Shown here: one piece after another, positions 56,442-64,000 of the stretch
Layout of the letters: the number at the start of each line of letters is the position of its first letter
Position numbering within the stretch: position 1 is the stretch's first letter
Assembly (NCBI RefSeq): GCF_024868665.1
Contig: NC_079891.1
Coordinates: 30,334,665 to 30,398,664 of the forward strand
Length of the DNA stretch: 64,000 bases
Direction of reading: 5' to 3'
Origin: Triplophysa rosa
Taxonomy: Eukaryota; Chordata; Actinopteri; Cypriniformes; Nemacheilidae
Program-made: the position numbers and the translations under genes
The notes under the pieces: model-generated
What the model was told of the DNA's origin: nothing
Databases searched by the model: none
The model's input: the letters and a program-made list of their open reading frames with translations, nothing else

Positions 56442-59309
56442 GGTTAGGCAGTTTCAGAGCTGAGAGAATGAAAGATAGATCAGTTACAGTCGCTGAATGT
56501 TAATTACAGTGTTTTACGGTGGCGACGCGATAACGCGTTATTGCTTTCTTTCATGAGAGCCGTGCAAATTTATGAGACTTGAGATGTGAAACAATGAAGC
56601 GTGGCACGGCACGTCAGATTCCTCCGCTCACCTCCCTTTGTCAGAATGATGGGGCAAATTAATTTCCCTTCCCTATTTCCTCTCAGCTGTGTGAGAGACA
56701 GGGCCTTGACCGATGAGCGTGCACCTTTCCCTCCATTTTATATTCAGCTTCTGAATCGCAGATTTAAAATGGAGGCACAGGAAGATCTTCACGTTTGCGA
56801 CATTGCAGGAAACGAGAACAGAAATAATAGTGATCTAAGTCAAGCAATATCGGTCTTAAATCTGTTTAGGATATTTGAAAGTAAAGCCTAGAATAAATGA
56901 AACTTTTGCTTTGAATTAAAATATTGCTCAAGTTTTTTTTAAACGGGCTACAGGTTAACCTTGTGTTAAAGACTCATTGTACACATTGTAAAAAGTGGTA
57001 ACGGTAAATGTACTTGTAGCTTCTAAGCCGCAATACAAAGCTTGCAAACAAAATATAGTAAAATCCTAAACATTTCATATTACCATTTCCATACATATTC
57101 ATATAAAAATGAAAAAATATATATATAAAATTGTCAAATGTAAAAATAGAAAATATAAAAAATACAAAAATTAAAATAAATACAAAAATGTTAAATAGAA
57201 AATTGTAAAATAGAAAATTATAAAAAATAAATATAAAAATACAAATTTAGCTGTCGGGTAAGATTTTGCTTAACATGGTCTGCAAAAACTCTAAGGTTAA
57301 ATACTCTTTATTTAACCTTAAAAAATATGTAGCCTAATGTAGTCAGGTCGATTCATCTATAATAAATCATATTCAAACTTGAAAATGTATCCCATGAGTG
57401 CAAGATGAGTCAGCAATATTTCTTGCACCCTAAAAAGCAAACATGGCATGTAGCTATTTCTAACATAAGTAACCTACAAAAATTCTAAAAGGATCTAATC
57501 AGTTGGATTCAGTCATATTAAACAATGTTTTTGACATAAAACAAGTTCATCTAGATGTTTTTAAATTAAATACATTTTTAGGTTACCCGATAAAAGATTT
57601 TTAGCAACTTATCTGCCGAAATGAAGTTCAAAGAGGAGGTGGTGAGTGCTAAACAAAGAGCTCAGACCCTAATGACACACAAGACAGTCTTTTAATAAAT
57701 CATATAAATTAAACCTTCCAGTCTATTCCCAAAATGTGGGGAAAATGAAAAAATCTCAGACGCCAGAGCGCTCACGGGCCTAGCCGGGCCATGGATCTAG
57801 GTTAATGGAGGCAAAGACAGCGCTAAGCTAAATGCTAATACCAGAGATGTTTAAGACGATCCATTCCTCAAGATTAAGGCAAATCCCAAAACCAGCACTT
57901 CAAAGCGCAAACCCTGACCTGACAAATTCTGCAGATCTACAGACACAGTCAAAAGGAATTAACTCAATGTTTAGACAACCATCTCGCAGGCCGCACCCTT
58001 AAGCTTTCTCAATAGACACATACAACAGCTATTATGGCACAAGTTCGCTGCCATGGAATGTTACATTAGACAGGCTGCCTGGAAAAACTTGATAGCCGTC
58101 CATTTCTTTCATTAATATAGCTGATCGTTTGAAGCGTCGAGCGGCTCAACAGACCATATGTTGGAAGCCTAGAGCTGCGATTGTCAATAATCCAACCAAT
58201 CTAAGCGCGAATTCTGGAATGGTCGTGTTTTAATTTCAGAGCGTATATTACAAGCCATGTTTCATAAATGAAGACTAATAAAAAAGATGAGCGCCATCAC
58301 GATGAAAGCCATCAAAAGAATATTACGAGACCTCATGAGCTTCCCAGAGGGAATGCTGAAGCTCTGGAAGCCAGAGCCAAGAGTCTAAACCCATAAATCT
58401 GTCTTGCGAGAAAGATCTGCCAAAGCTCTCGACCAAAACCAGATCAGATTGGCTGGGGAGGGTACGAAGACAGATCGGGAGTCAGAGACTGTTCGAACTC
58501 AGCTCAAGTGTCAATAAAAACAGGTGTTAACCAGATTAGCTAAAATGCTAAAAACTGGGCTAATCCAAGAAGAGATCAAGGAGAGAATATTCATCACTAG
58601 CATGCTAATGCCAAGAATCCTGACGTAAATCAGAGTTTATTATGTGCTTTAAAAACGGTAATAAATAATAAAAAAAACGGTATAATGTTCATCATTATTC
58701 CTGCATTCTGGTAACATTAACACATTTTCTTGAATACCGGCAAAAATAGTATAAAAGCTCACATTTTATCATGTCGTGGGTCACGGCATTCTCAGGAAAC
58801 ACATAGACTGATCGAAATTTGGGTACATTTTGGGTAAAAGCATCCGCCAAATGCATGAACGCAAACGTTTTCAATACTGTTATGCAATGACTGTTCCTAC
58901 AGCTACACGCTACATATCTGTTCACTTCACAGTGGTCCTAAAGTGCTGACAAGCCTAATGGGGCAACCACATAAACTTTAACCTTGACTCCAGACCTCTG
59001 AGAGCTGTAAAATGAGAATCAATCTTAAGGCCATTCAATGCTCAGCATGCTCAAGTGATTCTGCTAACGTGATTTGAGGATCTGCTTTAATGTCAGAAAA
59101 CATAGTTCCTATCTTTACTTAATTTTCTTTTTCCCTTTTGTTCTTTCTTTCGGTCTCTCTCAGCCTATTAAAACTTTTGTGACAGGATATTTCATAGCAA
59201 AAAATAATGAAATTGCAGACACCTGATACTCCAGTAACACAGTCCTGATGGATTTATAGAAAAAATATCTTCAAAGCTTTCCAAAACTAAATAAAAAACT
59301 TCCAAGTTT
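56442..59309. other. No gene seen; island at 56.5-56.8 kb, AT tandem tract at 57.1 kb
   Basis: 56500-56800 is GC-balanced (acgcgataacgcgttattgc is nearly palindromic) and enhancer-like. 57105-57250 is a degenerate tract of aaaatataaa/aaaatag units. 57720-58420 is unique and GC-balanced. 58832-58862 is a plus-strand scrap of the SINE tail (catccgccaaatgcatgaac). 59118-59163 is a strong pyrimidine tract ending in cag, followed by 20 open codons and a stop. Confidence 0.4.
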
Positions 59310-59530
59310 AGTTCTAGTGTACTATAAGTATACTTTCCGTCTACTCTTTATGTACTTCTCAGAAATATACTTTATATACTTTTTAGAGGAACACAACAGT
59401 AGTGTTCTGAACGTTTACTATTGATACACTTAAAGTACACCTAAAAGTACACTTTTATAAATTAAAAAGTGAGCCAATTTAAGCCAAAGTATTGAAATAG
59501 TAGACTTACAAGTATACCAGTAGGCCTACT
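59310..59530. repeat. Dispersed repeat of agtatact/agtacact words
   Basis: Contains gtgtactataagtatacttt, ctttatatactttttagagg and cttaaagtacacctaaaagt then acactttta, a style of short repeat common in cyprinids. Boundaries uncertain. Confidence 0.5.
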
Positions 59531-59625
59531 TACTAAATAAATACCCGGTTTCACAGATAAGGCTTAAGGTTAGGGCCAGACTAAAATGAACGTTTGAGCT
59601 ATCTTAAGTGAAAATAACTTGCTCT

Positions 59626-59890
59626 GACATATTGCTGCTGTCCTTAAAAACTCATATTGCCATATTTCGCGATTTTTTGTTGTTGCAATTGATCATTATT
59701 ATTGGTCACCATTAATGTTTGTCACTGGGTTTTGGAAATATCTAACCAAGTATTAAAAAGTGCTTGTCAACTTTTAAATTTACATTTTTTTTTATTTAAT
59801 CATTTAAAAACTACAGCGGTTCTTTTTCATTTCATTTTCAAGGTTTTAGAAGGACAGCGATGTTATCTAAAAATACATCAGTGCCATTGT
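59626..59890 (+). repeat. Dispersed repeat, copy B (partner at 15.1 kb)
   Basis: Matches 15181-15420 in order and orientation through attgctgctgtcctt, ccatatttcgcgatt, attggtcacc, aatatctaac, gtattaaaaagtgcttgtca and caaggttttagaaggacagc. Copy B has small insertions relative to copy A. Non-coding. Confidence 0.65.
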
Positions 59891-60531
59891 TTTGTCTCAA
59901 AATGCACACCAGTAATGTTTTTTTATTCTAAGGCATTTTTATAAAAACGACTTAAACCGGACCAAAGTTTCCTTCAAAATATACTTGAACATTGTCCAAG
60001 TATACTTAATAAAATGAATTTGGTGAACTTTTTTTCGACGCTTGAGTGGTTAATCTATCACTTACAGGACAATATCAGCTAACACATGATACAGTACAAA
60101 CTAAACCAACCATCTGCTTGCTGCCTTGAGACATCACATAAGTTATGTGGAACATATCCAACTGAGACTATGGCTGTTTCTTGTCTGGTATACTTGATTA
60201 TCATAATCACATTAATATTAATATAAAACCCACTGATAGCTCAGCATCTGTGAACTGAAGGTGGGGTTCTTCAATATCAGATCTCTCTCACCCAAGGCAA
60301 ATGAACAAATGAAATTATTGCATTTTAATATTCTTTGCTGGAGCGAAACATGACTCAACCAAGATTAATATTTAGCAGTAAATGAATGCACACCGCCCTA
60401 TTACAGCAATAATCATAAAGCCTGCATAAACTGGTCACATCTATCTATAGATAGACAGACAGACAGATTGAATGCAATGTATATACTGTATATATCAAGG
60501 TATATAAGAAGTTATATATAAATATATTTAT

Positions 60532-60790
60532 TACACGGCTCGTTGGAATGCTTGATTCTGATTGGCCAGTCGCGACATTTGCAGGTTCATTATTCCCAGA
60601 TAACAGCCCCTCAAAACTAATAACATGGTAACCTGGATGCAACAAATCATTTTGACAGGTTTTTTGACAAACTAAATATAAATATGTCTTTTAATAACAT
60701 ATATGACATTATATTTACAAATGATTAAACCTAATTGCCTGTTCGTGACATTTGAATGTCGTTTCTTACCTTAAAACCGAAAGTAAACGG
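60532..60790. repeat. Dispersed cyprinid-type repeat (tacacggctcgttggaatgc)
   Basis: tacacggctcgttggaatgc then ttgattctgattggccag is a repeat start I associate with cyprinid genomes. The right boundary is approximate. Confidence 0.5.
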
Positions 60791-62499
60791 CGTTTCCTCG
60801 TGGAAGGTCTGCATTCGGTAAAAATGAGCTAATAGAATATTTAAAATTCACATTTGACGTCCATTGAAGATGACACACTGTCGGGGGCTTATTTCTGCGC
60901 TAACAACCGGCTGTCTGTACCTTATCCCTTACATACTGTATATGCACTTGAATGCACTGAATGTTACTTATGCTAAATGTACATCCGACAACCAATTGGT
61001 GACCAAGTTCATAAACATTTTCATTGAGTCACTCTGTCTTTTAAATATGTTTAAAAATAAAGGAAATATGTTCTGAGGGAGGAGAAACAAAGCTCAGAGA
61101 GAAGAAAAAAACACAATTATAAAGCTTCATTTCTTTAGAGAACCATAAAGTTCTCTCCCTGTAGAGCGTCTGAGCGCAAATCAATTTCTTTCAGTCGATT
61201 ACAAGCACCGAGGTTCTAACCTTCATTTGTGAGTCTAATACTCAGACAGTTATGTAGAACACATACCAATTAAACAATTCTGCTCAAATAAGAGGGCTGT
61301 GAACTGACGTGATTATGGAGGCCAAGCCCCAGGGGATTCTGGGTTATCGGCTCAGGAGCAGGGAAGTGAGCAAGAGCGAGCGAGGGGAGCGCAGTGAGGG
61401 AAAGTCATTTATTAAGTCTAATACTGTGTGAAACGTTCCCATGATAATGATAAGGGCAGATTGTGGTAATGTTGGGAGCTGAGCAGAAAAGGTCAATCTA
61501 TCTATTTCTGCACACAGGAGCTATTGCTTTTGAGCGATGCCCGATTCTAGCCACGTGAGAATGGGCGTGCATGCTCACCCATAACACCCAAGACGATTGT
61601 GACATGACTTTCAAGGAAGAAGCTTGTGATCTAGAGGTTTTGGCTGCTTGAATGTTTATATAGTACCAAGTAGGCATTGATGGTTTTTTAAATGGATTCT
61701 GACCAAATATATTTTTACAAATAACATGCAAACTGATTTCAGCTTTCATTCCTATGCAAATAAGTCCATTTTAAGTCTAATGTAACATAATGTAAGCTTC
61801 TAACGTAAATGTCTGGAACACAACTAGGTTCATGCTCCTATCATCTTGCATTTGATCTCAATGACTAAACGTGAAACTTACAGATATAGAATCGTACGTT
61901 ACTTCTTGACAAGATGCGTAATGTAAACAATAGAATGCTAGTCCATGTGTTTCTATGGCAACATTACCTATGGTACTGTATGGCGGCCTGTGCCTTGCAG
62001 TATCCTTGTAGGCGGGATGCCAACAGCACTGCAAATATACAAATCTGATTCAAAGCAATGTTTTAATGTTCATGTTTTAAACACATTGTCTAGACGTGTT
62101 GAAAACGCTGCACGCACGCACGCACGCAAACAAACACATATATTATACATTTAATTATATACATATACCAAAGATATATAACACTACAAAATAACCTACA
62201 GTGTGTCTTTCGTACACCGAGATCTACATAACATGGCTGGCTTGTCTCTTATTCTTATTTTTCATTTACACCCATGTGTCAAACATGTGGAACCAACCTT
62301 GTAAATCCTACAACAGTCTTTCATTAAATGCTGGTACATATTAAAATTAAGGATAATGATTACAATGTCAAGTCGTACAGGGCATGTTAAATGTAAATTG
62401 TTCCATTATCTATAAAAACATCAGAGGAATTTAATTCTGCTGCAGAACATGCACCTTCCTGCACAATCCGACTCCAAACACATGGGGACAATTTGTTGG
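60791..62499. other. No gene seen; island 61.3-61.5 kb
   Basis: 61300-61470 is GC-balanced (gattatggaggccaagcccc, gagcgagcgaggggagcgca) and repeat-free. Octamer atgcaaat at 61754. A short (cgca)n lies at 62109-62129. No supported coding frame. Confidence 0.35.
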
Positions 62500-63613
62500 T
62501 ACGATTATAGTCTGAGGAATAATCACGGTTGCACGATTATTATGCATACATTAATTTCTACATTTTTACTGGCCCTGACAAACATTTTACTTGCCCGCCA
62601 CAAAAAGTAATAAATAAATAATAATGCCTAGTTATTCGTTTGTTTTTTTACCAATGCAATCTTAATAAATAAGCTCATAATACCATAAAACCATTAGCCT
62701 AACTCTAATAATAATAGTCAATCAGTTAGTAATAAAATTAGAACAAATGATCAAATTATGAGCAATAGCACAAATAAATGTAATAAAGCAAACACACAAA
62801 TAAAATTAACAGTGCTTTTTAGGTGTTTCGGGTTGGTCTAACTTATTAGGTACAGAAACTGAACAAAGGAGTCAAATGTAAAATAACACTTCATAGTCAT
62901 CACAGTATACTGAAATATAGATCAAACCATATTAAAGTTAATAAAGTTGATCAGTCAGGAACAGTGAGTCTGTTATGTCTCCGTTTTCTGTTGTTTGATG
63001 AGCATTAAAACATACAAAACAATATTTATTATGCTGCTGTCCCTTTAAGAGCTAGCACGCACGGATCACATGCTTTTTGTTTCCCCACTGTTTTCATTTA
63101 CACCAAACTATAATGGATTGATCAACGTGATATAGAGCCTATTCGCTAAATAATAACATAAAATAAGTTCAATTGGTTCAACTTGCGTCAGGAGTAGACT
63201 TTGAATTTGAGCTTGTGCATACAGAATGTCCGCATCCTGTGAGCTGTCCTCGATGCGACGCTTCTTGTCCAGTGTGCTACTCCGTTAACTTACATGCCGC
63301 TTTCTTTGTTTACGTTGCACTGAAAGCCCAACCGTCACCGCTACAGCCTTGATTGTGAATGTACATGCAAGATTGGCTGTTTGGTCTCTCTGCCATAGTT
63401 AATCTAGTGTGTGTCGTGGCCTCCGTGTCTCCGATAAGCACGGCTCTTTAAGCTGGTGCACCGCTGGTGTAACTTTGTTTTCATTTTGTGCAAGTTGCAA
63501 CGTTTCCGTTCCGTGCAACACAAACATGCGGTGTAACGGAGCCTTTACGATTAATTAACCCTGACGTTTTTAAGCGCGGTTAATAGTGAACCTCGGTAAT
63601 CGCTCCATCCCTA
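62500..63613. mobile_element. Probable degraded hAT-like element
   Basis: The right end ggtaatcgctccatcccta (inverse tagggatggagcgattacc) with subterminal attaaccctgacgttttta and gcggttaatagtg fits a teleost hAT-like family. The left side has the matching internal word aatcacggttgcacgatta, but its terminal repeat is worn away. Internally tgtccctttaagagctagca parallels cggccccttttaagagctgc in the element at 18554-19670. No transposase frame and no confirmed target duplication. Confidence 0.45.
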
Positions 63614-63675
63614 AACATACCTACATCATCTTATTTTATATTCCAATCAAAATCCACCATAGCTATGCAGTGAAG

Positions 63676-64000
63676 TTAAAGGGGTCATATGGCGCGAATA
63701 CGTGTTTTTCTGTGTCTTTGGTGTGTTATAAGTTGCCCATGCATGTATTAGACACTTAAAATTGCAAATCTATCTAAAAGCGAATGCTCACCCAGACCTG
63801 CCTGAAACTCCTCGTGTAACCACACCCCCACAAATCTACGTCAGTTCATGGTATGATTTGACTAAGACCGCCCAAATGTATACGCAAGTGAGGTGGGCGT
63901 GCCTGTCAGTACAATTGCTTTGGAACCTGATGTTCCAAATATGGTAAGAGGCGTTACATTTCCGTCACACGTTTGCAGTATTTGACCAATCACTACGCAC
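63676..64000. mobile_element. TTAA-starting element (ttaaaggggtcatatg family), cut by window end
   Basis: Starts ttaaaggggtcatatggcgc, continues tttctgtgtctttggtgtgt, cacacccccacaaatctacg and gaccgcccaaatgta. This is a third TTAA family recognisable from cyprinid genomes. It continues beyond the window. Confidence 0.75.

Noticed and set aside
62500..63613. Target duplication aacatgca/aacatacc for the degraded hAT-like element
   Set aside because: Only approximate, and the left one is not next to a recognisable terminal repeat, so not claimed.

Overview
This is vertebrate nuclear DNA from a teleost fish, very probably a cypriniform (carp/minnow group). The main evidence is the repeat content. 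Many short elements are bounded by TTAA with ends like ttaaagggatagttcaccc and gggtgaactatccctttaa; there are several hAT-like miniature transposons with 8-bp target-site duplications, a tRNA-derived SINE, and an L2-type LINE. All of these families are abundant in cyprinid genomes. I see no bacterial, phage or plasmid features, no CRISPR array, and no complete host protein-coding gene. The window looks like a large intron or intergenic regulatory region made of unique, mildly GC-richer islands between transposon-derived blocks.

Layout. 1-8.6 kb: a dense repeat cluster with two hAT-like ends, a foldback element, two abutting TTAA elements, a ~1.9 kb hAT element (2415-4314) carrying a nested inverted-repeat segment, and a ~340-bp THAP-related mini-transposon (6618-6959). 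8.6-18 kb: mostly unique sequence with one SINE, a TTAA element of a second family, and long stretches resembling conserved regulatory DNA (about 9.8-10.1, 14.1-14.5 and 16.0-18.1 kb). 18.3-25 kb: an almost continuous run of DNA transposons and foldbacks. 25-32 kb: mostly unique sequence with a full-length hAT-like element (27611-28059) and, on the minus strand, a 30-nt candidate microexon (29711-29740) with strong flanking splice signals. Four octamer (POU-type) sites lie within 2 kb around it. 31.6-34.4 kb: a large ATCT/CATC microsatellite and a rearranged LINE whose 5' coding start is inverted next to its 3' reverse-transcriptase end. 34-50 kb: unique sequence with scattered TTAA elements, several inverted-repeat elements and two short hAT-like elements. 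50-64 kb: unique sequence containing a convincing TATA-box promoter with a non-coding first exon and consensus splice donor (51327-51461, plus strand), then more hAT-like and dispersed repeats.

How the parts fit together: the only host-gene evidence is (a) the minus-strand microexon, suggesting that part of the window is intronic to a minus-strand gene, and (b) the plus-strand TATA promoter and 5' exon near 51.4 kb, whose coding exons are not recognised here. Both gene identities are unknown. Everything else with coding character is transposon-derived: LINE endonuclease and reverse-transcriptase fragments, and a THAP-like start. Conservation of the regulatory-looking islands is inferred from composition only and was not tested.
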